A DNA stretch of 6,667 nt from SZUA-584 sp050943225. GTDB taxonomy: Bacteria > Bacillota > Clostridia > Christensenellales > SZUA-584. The notes beneath the pieces were generated by a model, which made no database searches, was not told the DNA's origin, and saw only the letters and a list, made by a program, of their open reading frames with translations. The stretch's first letter is position 1. Each line of letters begins with the position of its first letter. This document shows, one piece after another, positions 6,640 to 6,667 of this stretch. The position numbers and the translations under genes were made by a program. Location: NCBI GenBank assembly GCA_050943225.1, contig JBMNOT010000114.1:1-6667 (forward strand), in the 5' to 3' direction.

Positions 6640-6667
6640 GAGAGATTGGGCTAAGGGTGCGGGGGCG

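Overview
The window looks like chromosomal DNA from a fairly GC-rich member of the Firmicutes, most likely class Clostridia. Three things point there: a textbook CtsR operator (a repressor restricted to Gram-positive Firmicutes), a large secreted-type protein built from Big_2, dockerin, fibronectin III and C39-like modules, and strong AGGAGG-type ribosome binding sites. All genes read on the + strand, and every reading frame except one is intact under the standard code.

Layout. (1) 1-1617: the 3' part of a large gene for a modular, presumably exported protein that ends in a papain-like C39-family cysteine peptidase domain; a clear intrinsic terminator follows. (2) 1857-2621: a sugar-phosphate isomerase/epimerase-like gene (xylose-isomerase-type TIM barrel) that appears to be decaying. 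It has a TGA at codon 4 behind a perfect RBS/ATG and seems to lack about 50 internal residues, including one metal-ligand Glu; a terminator follows. (3) 2808-6639: a heat-shock unit, consisting of a sigma-A-like promoter overlapped downstream by a CtsR box, a class II (zinc-finger-free) DnaJ/CbpA-type co-chaperone, and full-length ClpB disaggregase. A GC-rich hairpin with a T-run and a cluster of three small hairpins separate the last two genes.

How the genes work together. The J-domain protein and ClpB belong to one protein-rescue pathway: J-proteins bring unfolded clients to DnaK, and DnaK hands aggregates to ClpB. Their placement behind one CtsR operator suggests joint induction by heat or protein damage. 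The upstream peptidase gene and the isomerase relic are separated by their own terminators and are probably unrelated transcription units.

I see no CRISPR array, RNA gene, insertion sequence or phage gene, and no convincing sign of a wholly new system. The points most worth a second look are the double lesion in the isomerase gene, the peptidase architecture, the hairpin cluster upstream of clpB, and a marked Ile-Leu codon-pair bias (ATA before Leu codons) in the intact genes.
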